Assembly (NCBI GenBank): GCA_963769585.1
Contig: CAVYMJ010000006.1
Location: 2,294,001 to 2,358,000 of the forward strand
DNA length: 64,000 nucleotides
Source: SSC3 sp963769585
GTDB taxonomy: Bacteria > Actinomycetota > Actinomycetes > Propionibacteriales > Nocardioidaceae
Reading direction: 5' to 3'
The position numbers were made by a program, and so were the translations under genes. The notes under the pieces are model-generated. The model was not told the DNA's origin. It saw nothing but the letters and a program-made list of their open reading frames with translations, and did not search any database. Positions 25,766 to 34,058 of this stretch are shown piece by piece (position 1 is the first letter of the stretch; every line of letters starts with the position of its first letter).

Positions 25766-26706
25766 GCGTCAGAGACTAGACGACCCCGGGCGAGCGCCCG
25801 CGCGATGCTGCCGCCGGTGGCCGACAGCCCCACCGACAGCGGCGTGCGCGCCAGGCTGTCGATCTCCGGCCACACCAGCGAGGAGAAGCGCAGATCCCGA
25901 ACCTGCGCAGCCGACGCCGGTGAGGCGCCGAAGACCACCGGCGGTCGCCGCCGGAACACGCGGGTGGCCTCACCCACGAGCGCGGCAATCGAGGTTCCCC
26001 TCCCGGACGCCAGGATCTTGGTGACCACCGCTGCCTCCGGTTGTTCGGGAAGCCGCTTCATCCCCGCCACCACCATCGCGGCGGCGTCCTTGACGAAGAG
26101 GTAGTCCCGCAGGGTGTCGAGCGAGACGAAGACCGGCAGCGGCTGGCCGCTGATCTGCGCCTGGCACAGCAGCGAGACGAGGCCCTGCGCCTTGGCCAGG
26201 TTCTGCCCCGGTCCGTAGAGGTTCGCGATCCGCCCGACCAGGACCCGGCTGCCGCTGGTCTCGGCGAACGAGTGGGCGAGCCGCTCCATGGCCAGCTTCG
26301 CCTCGCCGTACGGCGCCAGCGCACGGCTCGGCGAGTGCTCGGTGTACGGCGGGGTGCCGGACGAGCCGGCGTAGACGCCGCCTGCGGAGGAGGCCAGGAA
26401 GAGCGACCCACCGGCACCCAGCCCGGACAGGTCGTGCAGGAAGGTCTCGAAGACCCGGACCTCCGCCTCCAGGGCCGCCTTCGGGGTGGCGACCACGCCG
26501 GCTCCGGCACACCACACCACAGCCCAGCTACGGCCGGCCGTGGCCTGCTTCAGCGCGGCGATCCCGGACCGCAGTACCGCGGAGGTCTCGGTGGTGTCCT
26601 GCCACGGCACGTCGCTGGTGAGCACCTGGTCACCCTCGCCGCGCAACGCGTCACAGACGTGCCGGCCCAGGAGGCCGCCGGCTCCGACCACCCACGTGAC
26701 GGTCAC
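25762..26706 (-). CDS. NAD-dependent epimerase/dehydratase (sugar nucleotide SDR)
   Basis: 314 residues from GTG 26706. Rossmann motif VVGAGGLLGRHV instead of the usual GxxGxxG with TGG, catalytic Ser in LASSAGGVY and YGEAKLAME (Tyr-x3-Lys), then RIANLYGPGQN and LRDYLFVKDAA. Likely a 4-ketoreductase or epimerase acting on nucleotide sugars; the RmlB product is an obvious substrate but this is inference. Start overlaps the glycosyltransferase stop, its stop overlaps rmlB. Confidence 0.85.
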   Translation of the reverse strand: MTVTWVVGAGGLLGRHVCDALRGEGDQVLTSDVPWQDTTETSAVLRSGIAALKQATAGRSWAVVWCAGAGVVATPKAALEAEVRVFETFLHDLSGLGAGGSLFLASSAGGVYAGSSGTPPYTEHSPSRALAPYGEAKLAMERLAHSFAETSGSRVLVGRIANLYGPGQNLAKAQGLVSLLCQAQISGQPLPVFVSLDTLRDYLFVKDAAAMVVAGMKRLPEQPEAAVVTKILASGRGTSIAALVGEATRVFRRRPPVVFGASPASAAQVRDLRFSSLVWPEIDSLARTPLSVGLSATGGSIARALARGRLVSDA

Positions 26707-27695
26707 GGCCGATGCTCGGGCGGGTAGCTCAGCGGGCCGGTGGCACGGTCCGCAGTGACCACGTAGAGCGGTTTGCCCATGGCCATGTTCACCGCCACGC
26801 CGACGTACTCGGCCACCACTCCCAGGGAGAACAGGACGGCTCCGACACCGATCAGCATCACCACCATGACCGAGGTCCAGCCGGCGACGTCGACGCCACC
26901 GAAGACCTTGGTCAGCCCCAACCCCAGGGCGAACAGGAAGCCCAGCACGGCCATGGTGATGCCGGCCAGGCTGACGAAGCGCAACAGCCCCGTGCCGCTG
27001 GTCAGCACCATCCTCCAGAAGTGTGAGAGCAGCGTGCGCGTGCGGTAGCCCGAAGGCCGGTCGCCCTCGCGGCGCAGCGTTACCGGGCACGTCGCTACCT
27101 GGCCGTTGACCCAGCCGAGGGCGACGTCGAGGTACACCCCCGCGCCGGCGTACGCCGCGACACTGCGGCCGACCTCGCCCAGCACCAGGCGGTAGCTGTG
27201 GTAGAGCCCGGCCTCGTTGCCCTTGGTGAGAAAGTCGACGATGCGCTTGGCGCTCCGCGAGGCGGCGTTGCGGAGCAGACCGTGCGGCGGCCTGTTGGTG
27301 GGATCGGCGTAGACCACGGACGCCTGCGCTGCCATCGCCACGTCGAGCATCGCGCCGATGTAGGCGGGGTCGTGCTGGCCGTCCTCGTCCATCGTCACGA
27401 CCCAGTCCCCGCCGCTGGACGCCATCCCGGCGAGCGTGGCGGCATGCTGTCCGAAGTTGCGGCTCAGCCACACCGGGCGTACCCAGTCGTGCTCCGCGGC
27501 GAGCTTGCGCATCACCTCGTCGGAGTCGTCCGGACCGTTGTCGTGCACGAGCAGCAGCTCGGCGACGCGCATCCGGTGACCGCCTTGGGTGACGAAGGAG
27601 TCACGGAGCCCGGCGATCTCCTCGAAGAGCGGAGACAGTGTGGACCCACCCCGGTAGACCGGGATGACCACGGAGATCTGGTGCGTCTGGCTCAC
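26703..27695 (-). CDS. Family 2 glycosyltransferase, GtrB/DPM1-like
   Basis: 330 residues from GTG 27695. GT-A fold with SVVIPVYRGG, ELLLVHDNGPDDSDE, LSRNFGQHAA and the metal/nucleotide site TMDEDGQHDP. C-terminal part has two long hydrophobic segments (about 245-270 and 280-305), as in polyprenyl-phosphate glycosyltransferases. It should load a sugar onto undecaprenyl phosphate at the inner face of the membrane for the GtrA-like flippase in this operon. Confidence 0.88.
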   Translation of the reverse strand: MSQTHQISVVIPVYRGGSTLSPLFEEIAGLRDSFVTQGGHRMRVAELLLVHDNGPDDSDEVMRKLAAEHDWVRPVWLSRNFGQHAATLAGMASSGGDWVVTMDEDGQHDPAYIGAMLDVAMAAQASVVYADPTNRPPHGLLRNAASRSAKRIVDFLTKGNEAGLYHSYRLVLGEVGRSVAAYAGAGVYLDVALGWVNGQVATCPVTLRREGDRPSGYRTRTLLSHFWRMVLTSGTGLLRFVSLAGITMAVLGFLFALGLGLTKVFGGVDVAGWTSVMVVMLIGVGAVLFSLGVVAEYVGVAVNMAMGKPLYVVTADRATGPLSYPPEHRP

Positions 27696-27706
27696 GTCTC
27701 GCGAGC

Positions 27707-28444
27707 CTATACGGACTTGGTGGGCTTCTCCGCGGCAATGAGAACACTCGAGCCGAACGGCAGGTTCTTCCCTCTGGACAGCCGACGGCCGTCCAGCATC
27801 GACAAGGAGTGGAGCAGTCTGTCGAGCCGGGGCGAGACCTCCGGCAACGGCGGCACCTCGTCGGCGCCGAGCGGCTCGGCCGGACGGCCGCGCTCCTTGA
27901 GCCGGGTACGCAGCCGGTCGGCGGCGAAGAAGGGGAAGGTGCCGGCGAAGGCATGTGTGGCCCGGCGTACGACGAGCCCGCTGGCCTCGACCGCGGCGAC
28001 CGCGCGCTTGCGCGTGTACCTGCGGTGGTGGTGGTTCCAGTCGTCGAAGTGCGTCCACGCCCACTGGTAGGCCGGTACCGACATCAGCAGGTACCCGCCC
28101 GGCACCAGGATCCGAGCCACCTCGGCGAGGGCGACCGACTCCGGTTCGCAGTGCTCGATGACGTCGAACGCAGCCACCACGTCGAAGACCTCGTCCGCGA
28201 ACGGCAGCCCCAGCGCGGAGCCGCACACGTCCCCGGGCTTGAGCCCGCGCGGGTCGAGGTCGAGCGAAACCTTCCGGTCCGTGGCGGCCAGCCAGGCGAC
28301 GCTCGGCCCGTCCGCGCTGCCGATGTCGAGCACCCGACCGGCGTCAGCCACGTACCCGCCCAGGGCGCACTCGAGCAGCTCGGCCCGGGCCCGGTACCAC
28401 CAGTAGCCGGGCTTGCCGATGGACGGGGAGCCGACGGTCGTCAT
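27707..28444 (-). CDS. Class I SAM-dependent methyltransferase
   Basis: 245 residues. Methyltransf_11 type: motif I VLDIGSADGPSVAWLA, acidic strand VSLDLDPRG, motif II FDVVAAFDVIEHCEPES, motif III LVPGGYLLMSVPAY. Followed by HFDDWNHHHRRYTRKR, seen in methyltransferases acting near glycan or lipid substrates. First gene of the glycan operon, 11 bp before the glycosyltransferase. It might methylate a sugar. Confidence 0.85.
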   Translation of the reverse strand: MTTVGSPSIGKPGYWWYRARAELLECALGGYVADAGRVLDIGSADGPSVAWLAATDRKVSLDLDPRGLKPGDVCGSALGLPFADEVFDVVAAFDVIEHCEPESVALAEVARILVPGGYLLMSVPAYQWAWTHFDDWNHHHRRYTRKRAVAAVEASGLVVRRATHAFAGTFPFFAADRLRTRLKERGRPAEPLGADEVPPLPEVSPRLDRLLHSLSMLDGRRLSRGKNLPFGSSVLIAAEKPTKSV

Positions 28445-28465
28445 GGCCGGGATTCTTGCACCCGC

Positions 28466-29641
28466 CTACTCGACGGGTAGGCCCAGGCCACGTGCGATGA
28501 GCATCCGCTGCACCTCCGAGGTGCCCTCGCCGATCTCGAGGATCTTGGCGTCGCGGTAGAACCGCGCGACCGGGTACTCCTCCATGAAGCCGTAGCCACC
28601 GAAGACCTGGGTCGCGATCCGGGTCGCGGTCACCGCCGACTCGCTGGTGTACAGCTTGGCTACAGAGGCGGCCTGCTTGAACGCGTCCGCCGACGCGCCA
28701 CCGTCCTTCATCGCGGCAGCCTTGTAGGTCAGCAGGCGGGAGGCCTGCAGCATCACCTCGAGGTCCGCGACCTGGAAGGCGACACCCTGCTTGGAGCCGA
28801 TGACCACGCCCCCGGTCGTGGTGCGCTGCCCGGCGTACTCGACGCACAGGTCGAGGCAGCCCTGGATGAGTCCCACGGCCAGCGCTGCGATGGCGACCCG
28901 GCCGTCGTCCAGGGTGGCCAGGAACTGCGCGTAGCCGCGGCCACGTTCCCCGAGCAGGTTCTCCTTGGGGACGCGGGCGTCGGAGAAGGTCAGCGGGTGC
29001 GTGTCGGAGATGTGCCAGCCGAGCTTGTCGTAGGCCGGCTCGGCGGTGAACCCCGGAGTGTCCGCAGGCACGATGATCGTGCTGACCTCGGGACGACCGT
29101 CGGGTCGCGTGCCGGTCCGCGCAGCCACGTTGACCACCGAGGTGATCGAGGACCCGGAGTTGGTGATGAACTGCTTGGAGCCGTTGACGACCCACTCGTC
29201 GCCGTCCAGGTCGGCCTTGGTCTTCATCGAGCCGGCGTCCGAGCCGGAACCCGGCTCGGTCAAGCCGAACCCGGCCAGCGTCCGGCCGGCGACCAGGTCG
29301 GGCAGCCAGGTCTGCTTCTGCTCGTCCGAGCCGTAGGTCAGCAGCGGGTTGATGCCCAGCCCGACCCCGGCCTCCAGCGTGATGCCGATGGACTGGTCGA
29401 TCCTGCCGAGCTCCTCGATCGCCACGCACAGGCTGGTGAAGTCGCCGTCCTCCCCGGCGCCGCCGTACTCCTCGGGGCTGGTCAGCCCGAACAGCCCGAG
29501 GTCGCCCATCTTCTCCACGACGTCGACCGGGAAGTGATGGTCACGGTCCCACTGCGCGACGTGCGGGGCGATCTCTTTCTCGGCGAAGTCCCGGACGCTG
29601 TGCCGGAAGGCCTCGTGCTCGGGTGACAGCTCATAGCTCAT
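28466..29641 (-). CDS. Acyl-CoA dehydrogenase (isovaleryl/short-chain type)
   Basis: 391 residues. Signatures: LSPEHEAFRHSVRDFAEKEIAPHV interrupted by usual helices, SPEEYGGAG, GLTEPGSGSDAGSM, FITNSG, and catalytic Glu372 in EIGEGTSEVQR. Divergent from a MerR regulator with a 47-bp gap that carries an ACGT-CA-ACGT dyad, an arrangement known for MerR proteins that control branched-chain amino acid catabolism (LiuR-like). GACAAT lies 6 nt before the ATG. Confidence 0.92.
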   Translation of the reverse strand: MSYELSPEHEAFRHSVRDFAEKEIAPHVAQWDRDHHFPVDVVEKMGDLGLFGLTSPEEYGGAGEDGDFTSLCVAIEELGRIDQSIGITLEAGVGLGINPLLTYGSDEQKQTWLPDLVAGRTLAGFGLTEPGSGSDAGSMKTKADLDGDEWVVNGSKQFITNSGSSITSVVNVAARTGTRPDGRPEVSTIIVPADTPGFTAEPAYDKLGWHISDTHPLTFSDARVPKENLLGERGRGYAQFLATLDDGRVAIAALAVGLIQGCLDLCVEYAGQRTTTGGVVIGSKQGVAFQVADLEVMLQASRLLTYKAAAMKDGGASADAFKQAASVAKLYTSESAVTATRIATQVFGGYGFMEEYPVARFYRDAKILEIGEGTSEVQRMLIARGLGLPVE

Positions 29642-29647
29642 TCCGCC

Positions 29648-29675
29648 ATTGTCTTCCGCTTACGTCAACGTTAAG
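29648..29675. promoter_or_regulatory. Divergent promoter/operator between acyl-CoA dehydrogenase and merR
   Basis: GACAAT (minus strand 29653-29648) is 6 nt before ATG 29641. The imperfect dyad CTTACGTCAACGTTAAG (29659-29675), centred on ACGT-CA-ACGT, could bind the MerR protein. Confidence 0.5.
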
Positions 29676-29688
29676 CAAGGATGTGAGG

Positions 29689-30075
29689 ATGACGGCCTGG
29701 ACCATCACCCAGCTCTCCCAGGACTACGGCGTCACGCTGCGCACCCTTCGCCACTACGAGGAGCTCGGGCTGCTCGCCCCGGAACGGCGGGGCACCACCC
29801 GGGTCTACTACCAGCGCGACCGGATCAGGGTCGAGCTCATCCTGCGCGGCAAGCGGCTCGGGTTCTCCCTGGACGAGATCCGGGTCATCGTCAACATGTA
29901 CGACGAGCCACCGGGCGAGCGAGGGCAGCTGGAGTACCTCGTCGAGCAGTGCGACGTACGCCGCGCACAGCTCGAGCAGCAGCGGCGCGACATCGACGAC
30001 ACGCTGGCCGAGCTCCAGGCCGTCGAGAGCCGTTGCCGCGACGAGCTCGCCAGGCTGGCAGGATCGCGCCCATGA
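29689..30075 (+). CDS. MerR-family regulator of acyl-CoA catabolism (LiuR-like)
   Basis: 128 residues from ATG 29689, AAGGA 7 nt upstream. MerR winged helix: TITQLSQDYGVTLRTLRHYEELGLL, TRVYYQRD, followed by FSLDEIRVIVNMY and a coiled coil (EQCDVRRAQLEQQRRDID...). No cysteine pairs, so not metal-sensing. The same N-terminal type regulates leucine and fatty acid degradation in proteobacteria and actinobacteria; its likely target is the divergent dehydrogenase. Stop overlaps the RidA-like start (ATGA). Confidence 0.85.
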   Translation: MTAWTITQLSQDYGVTLRTLRHYEELGLLAPERRGTTRVYYQRDRIRVELILRGKRLGFSLDEIRVIVNMYDEPPGERGQLEYLVEQCDVRRAQLEQQRRDIDDTLAELQAVESRCRDELARLAGSRP

Positions 30076-30482
30076 CCAGCCGCGAACGCATCTCCTCCGG
30101 CTCCCCGTACGAGGCCACCATCGGCTTCAGCCGCGCGGTCCGAGTCGGCAACCAGGTCTTCGTCTCGGGCACCGCGCCGGTGTGGCCGGACGGGTCCGTC
30201 GATCCCTCACCGCTGGTGCAGGCCCGTCGAGCCTGGGAGATCGCGCTAGGAGCGCTCGCCGAGGCGGGCGGGAGACCTGAGGACGTGGTCCGCACCCGGC
30301 AGTACCTCTCCTCCCGTTCCGTGGTCGAGGAGGTGAGCCAGGTGCACGGCGAGATCTTCGGCCAGATCAGGCCAGCCAGCACGATGGTCGTCGCCCAGCT
30401 GCTCGACGAGCGCTGGGTCGTCGAGGTCGAGCTCGACGCACTGCTATACGTCGGACCCCAGGAAGCGCCGCCCTCCGGCTAG
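30072..30482 (+). CDS. RidA/YjgF family protein
   Basis: 136 residues from ATG 30072, overlapping the merR stop by 4 nt. Rid-family chorismate-mutase-like fold: SYEATIGFSRAVRVGN-type start, VFVSGTAP, ARRAWEIALGALAEAGG, VVRTRQYL and STMVVAQLL. RidA proteins deaminate reactive enamines/imines; other Rid subgroups lack the catalytic Arg. Here Arg lies in VVRTRQYL, but the usual R-P-x-R context is not present, so activity is uncertain. 3' end overlaps the convergent VOC pseudogene by 39 bp. Confidence 0.85.
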   Translation: MTSRERISSGSPYEATIGFSRAVRVGNQVFVSGTAPVWPDGSVDPSPLVQARRAWEIALGALAEAGGRPEDVVRTRQYLSSRSVVEEVSQVHGEIFGQIRPASTMVVAQLLDERWVVEVELDALLYVGPQEAPPSG

Positions 30483-31072
30483 CACCGCGTCCGTGAGCCC
30501 TGGAGGTCCGGCCCTCCAGCGCAGCTGCACGTCGAGGCTCGATCCGTCCCCCGCCAGGTCCAGCAGCCCCTCGACGCTGCGCCGGGCCGCGTCGGTGCCG
30601 GTCAGCATCAGCGCCTCGACTCCGCCGCCAGGGTCACCGCTCCACAGAACCCCGGCCCGGTGGCTGCGGCTCGCCAGGGGTGGCCAGTAGCGGACGAAGA
30701 AGGGCTGGATGCCGTGCGCAGCGACAGCCTCCGGCCACCCGACGAGCTCGTAGGCCGTGGCTCCGGTCTCGTCCCGGAACACCTCATGCGTCAGTCCGGT
30801 CAGGTCCGCCGTCACCGGCGCATCGGGGATCTCGATCCCCCAGGCTGCGGCGGTCCCATCCGGCAGCTCTCGCATCATGGATCCGGGCGCGCCGGCCCCG
30901 GGTGAGGTTGGCCACAGCACGTCGGCGTACACCCCGTCTCCGAGGCGGACCACCGCGCTGCGGAAGCCGTCCCCGAGCCCCCGTCGACCCACACCGCGCC
31001 GCAGCGCTCGGCCTGCCGCTCCGCCCACCCGACGGGGTCCCGGGCCACCACGACCAGCTGATCGAGCTGCAT
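30444..31072 (-). pseudogene. VOC/glyoxalase-like protein gene with a single-base frameshift
   Basis: ATG 31072 starts a VOC-like N-terminus (MQLDQLVVVARDP, CGAVWVDGG) that goes out of frame at the run of five C at 30978-30982. The next frame continues the family pattern at once (GLGDGFRSAVVRLGDG, ADVLWP) down to the stop at 30444. One extra G in the run would join them: 629 nt become 630, giving 209 residues. Either a true frameshift mutation or a homopolymer sequencing error. Product would be a metal-dependent glyoxalase/dioxygenase-fold protein of unknown substrate. Confidence 0.75.
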
Positions 31073-31201
31073 GACGCAAGGGTGACAGACTGCCCGCTCG
31101 ACGACCGGCTACTAACGTCCAGCGCCGGGACCAGCCCACGCATGCTGGGCGAACGGGCTCTAGACTCCCTGAGGATTGTTGGCCTACCAAGGAGTCCGGG
31201 C

Positions 31202-32983
31202 GTGCCTGACATCAAGCCCCTGCAGAAGGTCCTCATCGCGAACCGCGGCGAGATCGCCGTACGCGTCATCCGGGCCTGCAAGGACGCCGGCATCGCAAGC
31301 GTGGCCGTGTACGCCGACCCCGACCGCGACGCCCTCTTCGTCAGGCTCGCCGACGAGGCACACTCCCTCGGTGGCGCCACCCCGGCCGAGTCGTACCTGT
31401 CGATCGAGAAGATCATCGACGTCGCGAAGCGGACCGGCGCCGACTCGGTCCACCCGGGCTATGGGTTCCTCGCCGAGAACGCGCTGTTCGCGCAGGCCGT
31501 GATCGACGCCGGGCTGGTCTGGATCGGCCCCTCCCCCGACGCCATCGACGCCCTCGGCGACAAGGCGAAGGCCAAGCACATCGCCCAGCGGGCCAATGCT
31601 CCGCTGGCTCCCGGCACCAAGGACCCGGTCGAGGACGCTGACGAGGTCATCGAGTTCGCGAAGGCGAACGGTCTGCCCGTCGCGATCAAGGCAGTCTTCG
31701 GTGGCGGTGGCCGTGGCCTGAAGGTCGCCCGCACCCTGGAGGAGATCCCGGAGCAGTATGAGTCGGCGGTTCGTGAGGCGGTTTCCGCGTTCGGTCGAGG
31801 TGAGTGTCTGGTGGAGAAGTTCCTCGACAGGCCTCGTCACGTCGAGACCCAGTGCCTGGCCGACTCCCACGGCAACGTCGTGGTGGTCTCCACCCGTGAC
31901 TGTTCCCTGCAGCGCCGTCACCAAAAGCTCGTCGAAGAGGCGCCGGCTCCCTTCTTGACCGACGAGCAGGTCAAGACCCTCTACGACGCGTCCAAGGCCA
32001 TCCTCAAGGAGGCCGGGTACGTCGGCGCCGGCACCTGCGAGTTCCTCGTGGGCCGCGACGGCACCATCTCCTTCCTCGAGGTCAACACCCGCCTGCAGGT
32101 CGAGCACTGCGTGTCGGAGGAGGTCACCGGCATCGACCTGGTCCGCGAGATGTTCCGCATCGCCGCCGGCGAGGAGCTGGGCTACGACGATCCCGAGGTC
32201 ATCGGCCACTCCATCGAGTTCCGGATCAACGCCGAGGACGGTGGCCGCAACTTCATGCCGGCCCCCGGCACCCTCACCGAATGGGCTCCGCCGCAAGGCC
32301 CGGGCGTCCGTGTCGACGGGGGCTACGAGAAGGGCGAGACCGTTCCCGGCGCGTTCGACTCCCTGATCGCCAAGCTCATCGTCTCCGGCCGCGACCGCAC
32401 CCAGGCTCTCGAACGCTCCCGCCGAGCCCTGGCCGAGTTCAAGGTCGACGGCATGCCCACAGTCATCCCCTTCCACCAGGCCGTCGTCGACGACCCGGCG
32501 TACGTCGGCGCCTCCACCCCGTCCGGGGACGGTGCGTTCACCGTCTACACGACCTGGATCGAGACCGACTTCGACAACCAGCTCACGCCGTACGACGGCG
32601 AGCTCGGCGAGGCCCTCGAGACCGGCGAGCGCCAGTCCATCACCGTCGAGGTCGGTGGCAAACGTCTCGAGGTCGTCCTACCCGGCGGAATCGCGCTCGG
32701 GGGCCCTTCAGCCAGTGGTGCGAAGAAGCCCAAGCGCTCAGCCGGTAAGAAGGCGGGCGCCGCGGCGTCTGGCGACGCCGTGAGCTCTCCGATGCAGGGC
32801 ACCATCGTCAAGGTCGCCGTCGAGGACGGGGCCACGGTCGCGGAGGGCGACGTCATCGTCGTACTGGAGGCGATGAAGATGGAGCAGCCCCTCAAGGCAC
32901 ACAAGGCCGGGACCGTGACCGGGCTCGACGCCGAGGTGGGTGCCACCGTGACTTCAGGTGCGGTGCTCTGCGAGATCAAGTAG
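31202..32983 (+). CDS. accA3: Acyl-CoA carboxylase alpha subunit (biotin carboxylase + carrier)
   Basis: 593 residues from GTG 31202, AAGGAG 7 nt upstream. Carboxylates biotin with ATP and bicarbonate, serving AccD-type beta subunits. Biotin carboxylase domain 1-450: VLIANRGEIAVRVIRAC, GYGFLAEN, ATP loop FGGGGRGLKVA, EKFLDRPRHVETQ and EVNTRLQVEH. A linker rich in Ala/Lys (KKPKRSAGKKAG) leads to a carrier domain whose biotinyl Lys559 sits in EAMKMEQPL. Pairs with AccD5/AccE5 and BirA encoded 11 kb upstream. Confidence 0.96.
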   Translation: MPDIKPLQKVLIANRGEIAVRVIRACKDAGIASVAVYADPDRDALFVRLADEAHSLGGATPAESYLSIEKIIDVAKRTGADSVHPGYGFLAENALFAQAVIDAGLVWIGPSPDAIDALGDKAKAKHIAQRANAPLAPGTKDPVEDADEVIEFAKANGLPVAIKAVFGGGGRGLKVARTLEEIPEQYESAVREAVSAFGRGECLVEKFLDRPRHVETQCLADSHGNVVVVSTRDCSLQRRHQKLVEEAPAPFLTDEQVKTLYDASKAILKEAGYVGAGTCEFLVGRDGTISFLEVNTRLQVEHCVSEEVTGIDLVREMFRIAAGEELGYDDPEVIGHSIEFRINAEDGGRNFMPAPGTLTEWAPPQGPGVRVDGGYEKGETVPGAFDSLIAKLIVSGRDRTQALERSRRALAEFKVDGMPTVIPFHQAVVDDPAYVGASTPSGDGAFTVYTTWIETDFDNQLTPYDGELGEALETGERQSITVEVGGKRLEVVLPGGIALGGPSASGAKKPKRSAGKKAGAAASGDAVSSPMQGTIVKVAVEDGATVAEGDVIVVLEAMKMEQPLKAHKAGTVTGLDAEVGATVTSGAVLCEIK

Positions 32984-33000
32984 GGCGAGATCAAGTAGGG
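32971..33000 (+). repeat. 15-bp tandem duplication across the accA3 stop codon
   Basis: CGAGATCAAGTAGGG occurs at 32971-32985 and again at 32986-33000. The first copy encodes the last residues and TAG; the second follows directly, so it repeats the stop outside the gene. Confidence 0.9.
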
Positions 33001-33033
33001 ACTGCGCGCTCAGGGCTGCGGCTGGACGGAGAC

Positions 33034-33070
33034 GAGGGGCCGTTCCGGTGCACGAAACGGCCCCTCTTCT
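33034..33070 (+). terminator. Intrinsic terminator after accA3
   Basis: Perfect 11-bp stem GAGGGGCCGTT (33034-33044) / AACGGCCCCTC (33056-33066), 11-nt loop, then TTCT. Confidence 0.75.
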
Positions 33071-33305
33071 CTCCCTCCCCATCTCGGGCTGCTCTCCCTC
33101 CAAGCCAGCAGACCCGACCGGGTTGGTCCCGCAAGGACAGTTCTACCGTGCAACGTGCCCGGTTCGAAAGACCCCGGCACGATCACGACCTCCCGGGGGA
33201 GTCGCGGAGTACGAAATTCTCAGGCTCCTGACAGGTCTGCGACAGTTCTAGCGCAGGTGCGCTCGGCACAGTCCTTGGGTAGACACCGACAACCAAGGGA
33301 GCACC
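33071..33305. other. Intergenic region before the secreted protein gene
   Basis: No gene seen. CTGACA near 33228 and TTCTAGCG near 33246 are weak promoter-like elements; AGGGAG before ATG 33306 is a good ribosome binding site. Confidence 0.35.
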
Positions 33306-33947
33306 ATGCGTACACGGACCGCAAGCCTCATCGCCTCAGCCGCCCTGGTGACAGGATTCGGCGGGGCAGTGGCAGTGACCCCCGCGGAGGCGGCGAGCTC
33401 GGACAATCCGGTCGCCAGTCGGCTCGCCGGGATCAAGAACGCACTCAGTGGCCTGGTCAGCGACGGCACCCTGACCCAAGAGCAGGCCGATCAGGTCGCC
33501 GAGACCCTGGACAGCGAGCTTACTGAGCGGGGGTTTGGCCATCCCGGTGGGCCGGGCGGGCGATCCGGCGGGCTCGAAGCGGCCGCTGAGGTGCTCGGGC
33601 TGACCTCGGAGCAGCTCTCCACCGAGCTGCGAGATGGCAAGACGCTCGCCGAGGTGGCGCAGGCACAAGACGTCAGCGTCGACAACCTGGTTGATGGGCT
33701 CGTGGCGGACGCGGAGGAGCGGATCGACGCGGCGGTCCAGGACGGTCGACTGACGGCAACGCAGGCCGACGAGCTGAGGGCAAGCCTGACCGACCGGATC
33801 GCCGAGCGCGTCAACAGCACCCGTCCAGCGGGTGGCCGTGGTCGCCACGGGCCGCACGGCGGTTTGAACCGCCCGAATCCACCTGTCTCCCCCGACGAGA
33901 GCAACGAAAACAAGGGCGACACGAGCTCGTCGAGCTCCACCACCTGA
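33306..33947 (+). CDS. Secreted protein of unknown function
   Basis: 213 residues. Signal peptide 1-29 (basic RTRT, hydrophobic core to about 24, AEA-A cleavage site). The mature part has helical segments typical of exported small actinobacterial proteins: SRLAGIKNALSGLVSDGTLT, a Gly-rich linker, EVLGLTSEQLSTELRDGKTLAEVA, which repeats a pattern found in DUF2680-like proteins, and a disordered tail ending in Ser/Thr. No catalytic motif. Possibly cell-wall or calcium related; function unknown. Confidence 0.75.
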   Translation: MRTRTASLIASAALVTGFGGAVAVTPAEAASSDNPVASRLAGIKNALSGLVSDGTLTQEQADQVAETLDSELTERGFGHPGGPGGRSGGLEAAAEVLGLTSEQLSTELRDGKTLAEVAQAQDVSVDNLVDGLVADAEERIDAAVQDGRLTATQADELRASLTDRIAERVNSTRPAGGRGRHGPHGGLNRPNPPVSPDESNENKGDTSSSSSTT

Positions 33948-34027
33948 CACCCGAGCAGGTCCCGCGAGACGACGCCCTGCGAGCACGGTCCAGGCTTCGA
34001 TAGGTCGAGGTGACCGATGTACCTCGC

Positions 34028-34058
34028 CGCAGCGTCATCCCTAGCGGATGACGCTGCG
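34028..34058. terminator. 13-bp hairpin at the SpoIID-gene 3' end, stop codon in the loop
   Basis: Arms CGCAGCGTCATCC (34028-34040) and GGATGACGCTGCG (34046-34058) are perfect, loop CTAGC. The minus-strand TAG lies in the loop, so the upstream arm encodes the last residues. No U-run on the minus strand; could stop transcription from both sides or protect the 3' end. Confidence 0.6.

Noticed and set aside
30444..31072. Programmed ribosomal frameshift in the VOC gene
   Set aside because: A simple run of five C (G on the coding strand) without a slippery heptamer plus pseudoknot; mutation or sequencing error is simpler.
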